Assembly (NCBI RefSeq): GCF_000970085.1
Contig: NZ_CP009506.1
Coordinates: 1,302,001 to 1,366,000, forward strand
Source: Methanosarcina siciliae T4/M
Lineage (GTDB): Archaea; Halobacteriota; Methanosarcinia; Methanosarcinales; Methanosarcinaceae
Length of the DNA: 64,000 nucleotides
Direction: 5' to 3'
A program made the translations under genes and the position numbers. Under the pieces are notes generated by a model, which did not search any database, was not told the origin of the DNA, and saw only the letters and a program-made list of their open reading frames with translations. Shown here in pieces: positions 1 through 8,173 of this stretch. Position 1 is the stretch's first letter; every line of letters starts with the position of its first letter.

Positions 1-147
1 GCGGAGTGTCCGCTAATGTTTGACGTTATTAATCAACAACTCGTAGACTGTAAAGATTTGAAATATTCGCGGAATTTGTTCATCTTGTAATTTTTCAATC
101 CAAAACTATTACATTAAATCCGCATCTTCATAATGCAAACATACTAA

Positions 148-1626
148 TTAATAAAAAAAGGAGACATCCACTGTCCCCCCTTCGTTAAGTATTACCAGCG
201 CTTTTTCTGCATTGATCCTGACGTTTCTGTACTCGTCTTTGTCAGTACTGACTCGGCTCAAACCTTTGATAGCTTCTGGTCCTCCCAGTATCCCGAGAGC
301 TCGAACTTCCGAAATTCTGACATTCTGCTCCCTTTCGGTCTCAAGGGACTTAATGATAGGCTCAACAGCTTTCCTATCGCCAAGTTTTCCAAGCCCAGTT
401 GCGGCACCTTGTCTTACTTTATAATTTTCATCCCCAAGCAAGGAAATTAAAGGATCGACCGCCCGGACATCCCCAATTTCCATAAGAGAATAAACAATTT
501 CCATTCTAATATGCCAGTTCTCATTTCCAAGAGCGTCAATAAGAGCGTCTGCAGCCTCAGGATCTTTATATCTAGCCAGGGAATGAATAGCAGCAGTCTG
601 GCAGAGAGTAGAATCTTTAGACTGAATGAGCTCAGCAAGGGGTGGTATAGCTTTTTTGCTCTCGATACGTCCAAGAGAACCAGCCGCAGCTGCCTGTACC
701 TCTATTTTACTGTCTCCGAGGGCATTAATTAGAGGCTGCTCAGTCTGGGCAATTTCCTCAGACTCATTAAAATGACCCAAAGCGTAAGCAGCTCCTCTGC
801 GCACTTCTGGAATAGGGTCATTCAGCATCCTAACAAGAATGGGAACAGCATCAGGGTCCTGAATATGCTCATATACAGATACGGCATTGATCCGGACTGT
901 AGGATTTTTGCTGTCCAGCAGCTTAATAAGTTTTCCGAATACATATTCCCCTTTAATACGGCCAAGATTGGAAGCTGCATGACTCCCAATTTCTTTATCA
1001 TCTAATAGATTCAGGAGGGTATCAACTGCCCGCGGATCTCCAGTTTCTCCAAGGGCAAATACAGCCTCAGAGCGTATATTCGAATTGCCATCATAGCTTG
1101 CACTGGCATCATCGCGTTTCAGAACCTCACAAAGAGGTTCAGTAGCCCTGGAATCTTTCAACATTCCAAGTGCAATTACCGTATAGCGAACTACCTCTCC
1201 GTTTTCGTCCTCCAAAAGCTCAATAAGGGGTTCAACAGCTTCAGTGGCTTGAAGTCTCCCAAGTGAAAAAGCTGCGTTCATACGAACTTCCGGAACCGGG
1301 TCTTTCAGAGCTTCTATTAACGAATTTGTAGCTTTTTTGTTGCCTATTTTTCCAAGAGCTTGGGCAGCAAGGCTTCGAACCTGCGGATTATCGTCTTTTA
1401 AAGCTTTTATAAGAGGATTTACTGCAGGTTCTCCGATCGCGCAAAGTTCATTAGCTGAAACCGAACTGACTCTCTCGTCCTCATCTCCGAGACCCCGAAC
1501 CAGTGTATTCACCCGGACCTCTACCGGATCCTTTTCAAGACAGCCAGCACAGATTCCGAAAAGCAAAAACATAAGAATCAAAAGTTTTGCACTTTTGCAA
1601 CTGAAAAGTTCATCTCTTTTTATCAT
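148..1626 (-). CDS. HEAT-repeat lipoprotein
   Basis: About 492 aa. The ATG at 1626 is preferred over an upstream in-frame start at 1692 because AGGTGA lies 5 nt before it and because it gives a clean lipoprotein signal: basic KR start, hydrophobic stretch, then a lipobox ending FGICAGC with Cys as the predicted first mature residue. The rest is a run of about a dozen HEAT/PBS-lyase-type repeats of roughly 31-35 aa with the recurrent pattern DxxxxVRxxAAxALGxxG. HEAT solenoids bind proteins; the partner is unknown. The start lies 5 nt after the stop of the upstream membrane protein gene, so the genes are probably translationally coupled. A surface-anchored scaffold in a signalling operon is inference; the lipoprotein and HEAT calls are read from sequence. 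Confidence 0.85.
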   Translation of the reverse strand: MIKRDELFSCKSAKLLILMFLLFGICAGCLEKDPVEVRVNTLVRGLGDEDERVSSVSANELCAIGEPAVNPLIKALKDDNPQVRSLAAQALGKIGNKKATNSLIEALKDPVPEVRMNAAFSLGRLQATEAVEPLIELLEDENGEVVRYTVIALGMLKDSRATEPLCEVLKRDDASASYDGNSNIRSEAVFALGETGDPRAVDTLLNLLDDKEIGSHAASNLGRIKGEYVFGKLIKLLDSKNPTVRINAVSVYEHIQDPDAVPILVRMLNDPIPEVRRGAAYALGHFNESEEIAQTEQPLINALGDSKIEVQAAAAGSLGRIESKKAIPPLAELIQSKDSTLCQTAAIHSLARYKDPEAADALIDALGNENWHIRMEIVYSLMEIGDVRAVDPLISLLGDENYKVRQGAATGLGKLGDRKAVEPIIKSLETEREQNVRISEVRALGILGGPEAIKGLSRVSTDKDEYRNVRINAEKALVILNEGGTVDVSFFY

Positions 1627-1631
1627 ATGCT

Positions 1632-2480
1632 TCACCTGCCCTCCTCCTGAGCCGGAATATGTAATTCGGCAGATGTTACCTGATCCTGCCATCTGGATGT
1701 TATATTCAGCAGGAAGCGATCCCCGTTTTGCCCGATAATCACAATCGGGATAGGCTTATATGGATCTCCTGAGGGTTTATCATGCGCAATTTCCACAATT
1801 GCATATGGATAACCTGGCCAGGCTCTTAGGGCACTTTTATCCTGGCCGCCCACGGAATAAAACTCGGAAGATGTAAACACAGTTTTCCCTGTTCTTTCGT
1901 TTGTCACTGTTAAGTTAGTACTCACTTTGTCTGCAGAGCTCAGCCCGTAATTTATAAGGTAGCCATAAACCTTATACACATCAGAGGTATTTCTGCGTTC
2001 AAGTTCATTCTCAAGCTTAAGATGTAGTTCAGGAAGCGGGATATTTACAAGATAAGTGTCTTCGTCCAGAAGTCTGCCATTCTGAACTACCCTAACCTTT
2101 ACAGGGTATTCTCCCGGAAGCTTATACCCAAGCCATACACTGACTGAGTTATTTCCATGAACAAGCCTTATCGGCCTCTGAAGAGAAACTGACCCTTCAT
2201 CCCATGGACCTGTGGAATTATCGGAAATTACCAGCCTTGATGTTGAGTAGCTCGTCCCAGTTTCATCCACAAAAGCGTTCTCAATCTCAAGCCAAATATC
2301 CACGGGCTTTAAACCGTTATTTTGAAGCGTTATGTTCAGCTTTCCAGGGTCACCGGCCCCGAAAGGAGAAGCATACATATCAGTAATTTTTACATCGGCC
2401 CCACTTCCATAGTACCATAACCCACCCAGAACCAGGACCAGTAAAATGACTGAAATTGAAATTAGAGTACTTTTCTTCAT
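1632..2480 (-). CDS. Single-pass membrane protein with extracytoplasmic beta domains
   Basis: About 282 aa, not assigned to a named family. The N-terminus is MKKSTL followed by one hydrophobic helix of about 20 residues; the rest is beta-rich with two CARDB-like or Ig-like modules (an N-terminal part with LNITLQNNGLKPVDIWLEI and a second with LINYGLSSADKVSTNLTV), typical of archaeal cell-surface proteins. The ATG at 2480 is chosen because GAGGAG lies 8 nt before it; a GTG three codons upstream overlaps the stop of the preceding gene. It is the middle gene of a three-gene operon: the upstream gene is a membrane-anchored winged-helix protein and the downstream gene is a HEAT lipoprotein. A role as sensor or adaptor domain is inferred from this context only. 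Confidence 0.7.
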   Translation of the reverse strand: MKKSTLISISVILLVLVLGGLWYYGSGADVKITDMYASPFGAGDPGKLNITLQNNGLKPVDIWLEIENAFVDETGTSYSTSRLVISDNSTGPWDEGSVSLQRPIRLVHGNNSVSVWLGYKLPGEYPVKVRVVQNGRLLDEDTYLVNIPLPELHLKLENELERRNTSDVYKVYGYLINYGLSSADKVSTNLTVTNERTGKTVFTSSEFYSVGGQDKSALRAWPGYPYAIVEIAHDKPSGDPYKPIPIVIIGQNGDRFLLNITSRWQDQVTSAELHIPAQEEGR

Positions 2481-2485
2481 TTCAT

Positions 2486-3106
2486 TCACTCCTCAGCCTC
2501 GCTATCCTGAAGCTCGTCAGCTATCGAAATACAGTTGGTAAGTCCGTACTTTTTCTTTGTTATTATGCCTCTTCTTTCCAGATTCATGAGAACCCTGGAA
2601 ACCTTGGCTTTGGAAAAATCAAGAGAATTTACGAGTTCGTTCTGGAGAATTCGTCCTCCTTTTGCTACAATAAGTCCAACAGCTTTTTTTTCATCTCCTT
2701 CAAGGGCTCGTAAAAGAACATCAGTTGGGCCGATGTTAGACCTCTCGAATTGAGGCTTTTCAATAAAGGCATTCTCAGGAGAGACTTCAAATCTACGTTC
2801 CAGAACCTCAAACTTCTCCTCTCTGTCTTTTTCTGCCGCAAAATTGAGAGCCTTTACCTGAGCTGCAGAGCCCGTTGCGGAAAAAACAGGTTCCTGAAGT
2901 CCTGAAGACCGCAAAACCTGAGCCAGAGCCAGCCCTCCCATAAACCCGGAGAAAAGAAGGATATACGCTTCTTTTACCGTGTACACATATGGTATATCTA
3001 TAACTTTGAATGCGTCTCCATCAAGCTGGATCACCACCGGTGAGTCTTCAAGCAGAAGATCAATGGCGACAATGCTTGACAGGAGCAGGATACCCACAGC
3101 CAGCAC
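2486..3106 (-). CDS. Membrane-anchored winged-helix transcriptional regulator
   Basis: About 206 aa from a GTG at 3106. It has two hydrophobic segments near the N-terminus (residues about 1-17 and 45-65) separated by a short loop, then a charged linker and a C-terminal winged helix-turn-helix (VGLIVAKGGRILQNELVN, then LDFSKAKVSRVLMNLERRGII and a KKKYGLTN wing), similar to archaeal MarR/IclR-like membrane regulators. The topology places the DNA-binding domain in the cytoplasm. The start is uncertain: GAGGTGG at 3135-3141 is followed 7 nt later by an in-frame ATC (3125-3127), which would add IQERKRF in front of the first helix, a more typical membrane-protein start. It is first gene of the operon with the beta-domain protein and the HEAT lipoprotein. 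Confidence 0.75.
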   Translation of the reverse strand: MLAVGILLLSSIVAIDLLLEDSPVVIQLDGDAFKVIDIPYVYTVKEAYILLFSGFMGGLALAQVLRSSGLQEPVFSATGSAAQVKALNFAAEKDREEKFEVLERRFEVSPENAFIEKPQFERSNIGPTDVLLRALEGDEKKAVGLIVAKGGRILQNELVNSLDFSKAKVSRVLMNLERRGIITKKKYGLTNCISIADELQDSEAEE

Positions 3107-3532
3107 GAATCTTTTTCGTTCCTGGATCGTACTACCACCTCATTAACTACCTCCAGTATGTACGAAACAAATGTTATAATTTTAGTTTGACCTGACCCCA
3201 AGACGTCTCAGAATTCTGAAACCACCCGTAACCGATAGTGAAATATTATTTTGGGCTGACATATTGAAAAATAAGAGAACCAGCCATAAATGTGACAGGG
3301 AATGGGCCGGCTGATAAAAGAATAATGATAAATAATATACAAATAGGCCAGATGAAAATACTGGAAAAACGAGAGAGAAGAAAAACCGGCAGGTTATGGA
3401 GAAGTTAGGAAAAACAAAGGGATAAAAAAGACCGGCTCTGAAAAGAAGAAATCAACTTGATCTTTCAGTAAAATGCGTATTTTTATTGTAAAGTTTGGGC
3501 CTTCCTCAAAGTAACAATTTTTCTCAAAAGTA
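3107..3532. other. Intergenic region with likely promoter of the membrane HTH operon
   Basis: No gene seen. An AT-rich TATA-like sequence on the minus strand near 3170-3183 is suitably placed for the operon reading leftward from about 3130. The rest is AT-rich and featureless to me. Confidence 0.4.
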
Positions 3533-4285
3533 TCAGTTTTTCTTTAACTTAAGCCTCATGTCAACTGCACAAGCTCCTGTTCCTTCTTCCAGAACCATCA
3601 TGGGATTGATCTCAAATTCTTCAATTTCCGGAAAATCGCAGACAAGCCTTGAAACTCTTAAAATGGCATCAATCAGAGCATCAATATCCGAAGGCTTTTC
3701 CCCCCTGGCTCCGGCGAGGAGCGGGTAGGTTTTAATCCCTGTGACCATCCCCCTTGCTTCTTCTTCGTCCACTGGGGCAATTGCAAACTGCACGTCCTTG
3801 AGGATCTCCACATAAACCCCCCCAAGCCCGAACATCAACATGGGCCCAAAGGTCGGGTCCTGAACCATCCCGATAATTACTTCTTTTCCGCCTGAGAGCA
3901 TTTGCTGCAGCTGGACCCCTTCAAGAACCGCATCAGGCCTTTTTTCAGGGATGTTTTCCATCATGTCGCGGTAGGCAGCCCGCACCTCATCTCCGTTTTC
4001 CAGGGAGAGCCTGATCCCTCCGACATCCGATTTGTGGGAAATCTGCGGAGAGACGACTTTCATCACAAGAGGATAACCAATCTCTTCTGCAACTCCGAAG
4101 GCTTCCTCTTCAGTCTTTGTAAAGGCAGTCCTTACTGCAGGAATACCATAAGCTTTCAGAATACCAAAAGATTCAAGGCCCAGCGTGCACCGCTCAGCCT
4201 CTCGTGCAGCCCTGAGAATTTCAGCTGCCAAAACTCTGTCCGGACCGGATTCCGAAAGAGAAAGGTCTACCTGTTTCATAGCCAT
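3533..4285 (-). CDS. ATP-grasp acyl-CoA synthetase (ADP-forming) beta-type subunit
   Basis: 250 aa, matching the size of separate beta subunits of ADP-forming acetyl-CoA synthetase (ATP-grasp_5 domain). Visible family features are YPLVMKVVSPQISHKSDVGG, the GKEVIIGMVQDPTFGPMLMFGLGG segment that forms part of the nucleotide site, and a C-terminal FEINPMMV metal-binding motif. The family makes ATP from acyl-CoA and phosphate, or runs in reverse, together with an alpha subunit carrying the CoA-binding and phosphohistidine domains. No alpha subunit lies nearby. It is downstream of and co-oriented with ackA and pta, but separated by 480 bp, so it is probably a separate transcript. Substrate is unknown; acetyl-CoA is one possibility. 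Confidence 0.85.
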   Translation of the reverse strand: MAMKQVDLSLSESGPDRVLAAEILRAAREAERCTLGLESFGILKAYGIPAVRTAFTKTEEEAFGVAEEIGYPLVMKVVSPQISHKSDVGGIRLSLENGDEVRAAYRDMMENIPEKRPDAVLEGVQLQQMLSGGKEVIIGMVQDPTFGPMLMFGLGGVYVEILKDVQFAIAPVDEEEARGMVTGIKTYPLLAGARGEKPSDIDALIDAILRVSRLVCDFPEIEEFEINPMMVLEEGTGACAVDMRLKLKKN

Positions 4286-4765
4286 AAGATACCCTTAAGG
4301 ATAGTTATCATTTAAGAGAATAAATTTCATATATAAGTTATAAAATTCTGGATTCCGCGGTATTAAAGCTAAAGAGGTTTCTCGCTTTCTACTTACAAGC
4401 CCCGAAAAGTCCATTTTAGCTAACAGAATAAAAGACAAACCGACAGCCTGTCTAGCCACCCGTTGAAAGACGTGAAAAGAAAAACTGATTTCCCGTGTAG
4501 AGTGTAAGGAAAGATACGATATAGTGAATAAGGTTGCGTGGATGAAAAATCTGTAACTCAGTTTACCTGAATCAGGGAAAATAACATTCATTTGCCAAGA
4601 AGTTAGTCCTCTTGAGCAAAAATATCTTAAAAACACATCAAGTAGTCCGCTTGAGCGCAGCGAAACGGACCGCGTACTCCCGAGGCGCAATTCGGGAAAA
4701 AAAGAATAAGAGAGGCAAAGGAAAAATATCCTTTACCATCAGATCCAACTAGATTGGTATTGATT
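4286..4765. other. Intergenic region between ackA and the ATP-grasp gene
   Basis: No convincing gene. Long open frames here look spurious. The region contains a two-hairpin repeat element at 4641-4696 that recurs at 53513 and, at about 4598-4616, a partial look-alike of its first half (AGTTAGTCCTCTTGAGC). Confidence 0.5.
4641..4696. repeat. Dispersed two-hairpin repeat element, copy 1
   Basis: The 56-bp sequence can fold as two adjacent hairpins. Hairpin 1 has arms GTCCG and CGGAC around a CTTGAGCGCAGCGAAA loop; hairpin 2 has arms CCCGA and TCGGG around a G-GCGCAA-T loop. The element at 53513 has the same layout and the same loop cores, but the arms are changed on both sides (GTCTG/CAGAC; GCAGAG/CTCTGC), so pairing is kept. 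It lies 3' of ackA. Confidence 0.75.
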
Positions 4766-5992
4766 TTAGATTGGAACCGATTTTCGCAGTTTCATTTCAG
4801 TTTCACAGATTTCCTTTGTGTCCCTTGCAATGGAGAGTTCTTCGTTAGTCGGGATAACGAGTACCCTGACTTTTGCTTCGGGAACACTGATGTCAATTTC
4901 CTGGCCTCTGATCTTGTTCTTTTCTTCATCGATCTGGATGCCAAGACCCTCAAGGTCGGAGAGGATTCTCTTTCTGATACTTGCACTGTTTTCTCCGATT
5001 CCTGCGGTAAAGACTACTGCATCTGCACCATTGAGCACGGCTAAATATTCGCCTATGACCTTCTTAATTTTATACGCAAAAATTTGAAGGGCAAGTTCTG
5101 CTCTCTGGTTACCCTGGGAAGCTGCTTCATCAAGGTCCCTGAAGTCATTGCTGAGCCCGGATACTCCAAGCACACCTGACTTCTTGTTCATGAGGGTGTC
5201 TATTTCTCGGGTTGTAAGGCCTTCCTTTTCCATAACGAAGGGGACTACTGCAGGGTCAATCGAACCGCACCTGGTGCCCATTGCAACTCCTTCGAGCGGG
5301 GTAAAGCCCATGGTAGTTTCAACGGATTTTCCGCCATTAACAGCCGTAATGCTTGAGCCGTTTCCGAGGTGGCAGGTGATAACCTTGGTTTCTTCTATGG
5401 GCTTTCCGAGCATAGCAGCAGCCCTTCTGGCAACATACATGTGAGAAGTACCGTGGAAACCGTATTTTCTGACCCCATACTTCTCATACAGATCGTACGG
5501 AAGAGCATACATATAGGCATATGCCGGAAGTGTCTGGTGGAATGCCGTATCAAACACAACAACCATCGGGACGCCAGGCATGATCTCCTGACAGGCAGTA
5601 ATTCCCATCATGTTCGGAGGGTTGTGTAGAGGAGCGAGTTCAAAGCAGTCCTTGATTGCCTGTTCTACGCTTTCATCAACCAGAGCTGAGGCAGTGAACT
5701 TTTCCCCACCGTGCACAACTCTGTGCCCGACTGCATTGATTTCATCCATGCTTTTGATGACACCGAACTCGGAATCCGTCAGAGCATTGACGACCTCCTC
5801 AAGGGCTACTTTGTGAGTGGCAAGGTCTACCTGTTTTTCAAATTTCTTTCCATCAGACCTCTTCTGAGTGATGATAGAATTATCAATACCAATCCTCTCA
5901 CAGAGCCCTATTGCAAGAGGGGACTCGTTTGTCATATCAATTAATTGATATTTAAGAGAAGAACTCCCTGCGTTTATAACCAGTACTTTCAT
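4766..5992 (-). CDS. ackA: Acetate kinase
   Basis: 408 aa from the ATG at 5992 (MKVLVINAGSSS), the length known for Methanosarcina thermophila acetate kinase; an upstream in-frame start at 6010 only adds MNWGLQ. It phosphorylates acetate with ATP to acetyl phosphate, the first step of acetate use for methanogenesis in Methanosarcina. Seen motifs: NAGSSSLKY near the N-terminus, RVVHGGEKF, the FDTAFHQTLP segment, HLGNGSSITAV, and FTAGIGENSASIR near the C-terminus, all characteristic of the ASKHA acetokinase fold. It lies about 120 bp downstream of pta on the same strand, consistent with the known pta-ackA operon. Confidence 0.98.
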   Translation of the reverse strand: MKVLVINAGSSSLKYQLIDMTNESPLAIGLCERIGIDNSIITQKRSDGKKFEKQVDLATHKVALEEVVNALTDSEFGVIKSMDEINAVGHRVVHGGEKFTASALVDESVEQAIKDCFELAPLHNPPNMMGITACQEIMPGVPMVVVFDTAFHQTLPAYAYMYALPYDLYEKYGVRKYGFHGTSHMYVARRAAAMLGKPIEETKVITCHLGNGSSITAVNGGKSVETTMGFTPLEGVAMGTRCGSIDPAVVPFVMEKEGLTTREIDTLMNKKSGVLGVSGLSNDFRDLDEAASQGNQRAELALQIFAYKIKKVIGEYLAVLNGADAVVFTAGIGENSASIRKRILSDLEGLGIQIDEEKNKIRGQEIDISVPEAKVRVLVIPTNEELSIARDTKEICETEMKLRKSVPI

Positions 5993-6110
5993 TTGTAAAC
6001 CCCAGTTCAATCCATTGTATTCAAATCACGTTTAGAGTTTCCCGGTAGATAAAACCGGATACATAATAATATGTATGAAAGTTAATAAAACGCTTCCGAA
6101 AGATTTTCGA

Positions 6111-7112
6111 TTATTTGTCCTGGGCGGCAGCCTGGACACAGGTAATTGCAACGGCACCAACAATATCTTCGTCGCTACATCCTCTGGACAGGTCGTTAAT
6201 AGGCTTTGCCAGCCCCTGGGTGATAGGACCGTATGCTTCAGCCTTGGCAAGCCTTTGAGCGATCTTGTATGAAATATTTCCAGCGTTCAGATCGGGGAAG
6301 ATAAAGACATTGGCTTTGCCTGCGACAGGACTTCCGGGGGCCTTTGAAGCTGCAACTTTGGGGACAATTGCTGCGTCAACCTGCAGTTCACCGTCGATTG
6401 CAACATCAGGAGCAAGTTCCTGTGCAAGCTTTGTGGAAGCGACTGTTGCCTCGGTCAGTTTGCTGTGTGCACTTCCCTTGGTAGAGTAGGAAAGCATTGC
6501 AACATATGGAGTGTCCTGAACCAGCAGTTCGAAGGTCTTTGCAGAAATAACTGCAATGTTTGCAACATCCTCTACACTTGGCATTTCGACCATGCCGGAG
6601 TCGGCAAAGAGGAATGTCCCGTCGGACCCGTATTCACAGTCGGGTACGGCAATGATGAAGAAAGCGGATGCAAGTGCTGCTCCTGGAGCAGTCTTAACTA
6701 TCTGGACAGCAGGTCTCAGGGTGTCTGAAGAAGAGTGGGCAGCGCCTGATACTACTCCGTCTACTTCTCCGAGTTTTGCCATCATAACTGCGAAGTAAAC
6801 GTAATCGCTCATAACTTCAGCTGCACTTTCGAGGGATATACCTTTGTGCTTTCTCAGCTCATAGAAAGCGTTAATATATTCATCTTTTTTCTCATATGTT
6901 TTAGGATTAACAATTCTTGCTTTCGAGAGATCCAGATCTCCTGCGAGCGCCTTAATGTCGGCTTCGTCACCGACAAGGACAACATTTGCAATACCTCTTT
7001 CAAGGATCTTGGCAGCTGCCTGGAGGGTCCTTATATCCTCAGTTTCAGGTAAAGCGATTGTCTTGTTAAGTTTCTTTGCTCTTTCACTGATCTTCTCTAA
7101 AAATGTTACCAA
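6111..7112 (-). CDS. pta: Phosphate acetyltransferase
   Basis: 333 aa, the standard length for the Methanosarcina enzyme. It transfers the acetyl group from acetyl phosphate to CoA, feeding acetyl-CoA to CO dehydrogenase/acetyl-CoA synthase. Family signatures include TIALPETEDIRTLQAA, the VDGVVSGAAHSSSDTLRPA segment and FPDLNAGNISYKIAQRL near the C-terminus. The start is a TTG at 7112, supported by AGGAGG 8 nt upstream (7121-7126). It is first in the pta-ackA unit. The 245-bp region to the divergent isf gene is rich in A/T runs with several TATA-like sequences, so the promoter is there but its exact position is not clear. Confidence 0.97.
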   Translation of the reverse strand: MVTFLEKISERAKKLNKTIALPETEDIRTLQAAAKILERGIANVVLVGDEADIKALAGDLDLSKARIVNPKTYEKKDEYINAFYELRKHKGISLESAAEVMSDYVYFAVMMAKLGEVDGVVSGAAHSSSDTLRPAVQIVKTAPGAALASAFFIIAVPDCEYGSDGTFLFADSGMVEMPSVEDVANIAVISAKTFELLVQDTPYVAMLSYSTKGSAHSKLTEATVASTKLAQELAPDVAIDGELQVDAAIVPKVAASKAPGSPVAGKANVFIFPDLNAGNISYKIAQRLAKAEAYGPITQGLAKPINDLSRGCSDEDIVGAVAITCVQAAAQDK

Positions 7113-7366
7113 TCAACCAACCTCCTATATAATTAGAGTAATTTAAGTTAGCTGGGTTTTGATATATAAATTTACGTAAAAAGCATAGAGAAATATATAA
7201 AAATAAAAAATATATATTTCGTGCTCTCGTTATAAATATAAGTCAGGATATGAATCCCAAAATATACAAATATTTGAGAGAAGTTTACACCAAAGGTGTA
7301 AGAATTTAAAACAATTATTATGAATATAAATGACAAATTGTATAAAAGAATTCCGGAATGATACGA

Positions 7367-7933
7367 ATGAAAATATTAGGGATATCAGGCAGCCCGAGAA
7401 GGGGGCAAAACTGTGAGAAAATGATTGGAGTTGCTCTCAAGCTTGCAAAAGAAAAGGGATTTGAAACCGAGACCTTTTTTCTCTCAAACAAGGATATTGC
7501 CCCCTGCAAAGCGTGCGGAACCTGCAGAGAAAAAGATTCCTGCGTGATTGATGACGATATGGAAAAAGTTTATGAAAAGATGAAGGCAGCCGACGGCATA
7601 ATTGTTGCAGCCCCCGTATACATGGGAAATTACCCTGCCCAGCTCAAAGCTCTTTTTGACAGGAGTGTCCTGCTTCGCCGCAAAGACTTTGCACTCAAGG
7701 ATAAAGTTGGAGCAGCTCTTTCAATCGGAGGCTCAAGAAACGGAGGCCAGGAAAAAACCATTCAGTCCATTCACGACTGGATGCACATTCACGGAATGAT
7801 TGTGGTCGGAGACAACGCCCACTTCGGCGGAATTGCCTGGAACCCGGCAGAGGGAGATGCCGTAGGGATGCAGACCGTTTCCGAAACTGCAAAGAAACTC
7901 TGTGATGTACTGGAACTTATTCGGAAAAAATAG
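7367..7933 (+). CDS. isf: Iron-sulfur flavoprotein
   Basis: 188 aa from the ATG at 7367 (MKILGISGSPR); another ATG lies three codons upstream. The protein belongs to the NADPH-dependent FMN reductase / flavodoxin-like fold and closely resembles M. thermophila Isf. The FMN-binding loop is GISGSPRRGQNCEK, and the compact cluster motif is CX2CX2CX5C (residues about 47-59), which in Isf holds a [4Fe-4S] cluster. Further conserved parts are AAPVYMGNYPAQLKALFDR and SIGGSRNGGQEKT. Isf accepts electrons from ferredoxin, and a role in oxidative-stress reduction has been proposed for the family. It is divergent from pta-ackA, consistent with an acetate-metabolism context. Confidence 0.93.
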   Translation: MKILGISGSPRRGQNCEKMIGVALKLAKEKGFETETFFLSNKDIAPCKACGTCREKDSCVIDDDMEKVYEKMKAADGIIVAAPVYMGNYPAQLKALFDRSVLLRRKDFALKDKVGAALSIGGSRNGGQEKTIQSIHDWMHIHGMIVVGDNAHFGGIAWNPAEGDAVGMQTVSETAKKLCDVLELIRKK

Positions 7934-8173
7934 ATAAATAACTTAGCGCATAAATTTAATAATTAGAGAGAGAATAAAAGAAAAAATATGAATTTTAGAG
8001 GAGGGGGCTGGACGAAAAACATATTTATATATTTTTAAAAGATACATTTAAATAAATGCTCGAAATCTTCTGGGGCAGAAAAAGATTTTCCGGAAAATAA
8101 AATTCGGAACCCCGAAGATTTGTTTTTTCAAAAAGATTTTTAAGCACAAAAAATTACCTCGAGGCGCGAACAT

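Noticed and set aside
4295..4690. 131-aa minus-strand gene
   Set aside because: Starts inside the hairpin repeat, unusual composition, no family features.
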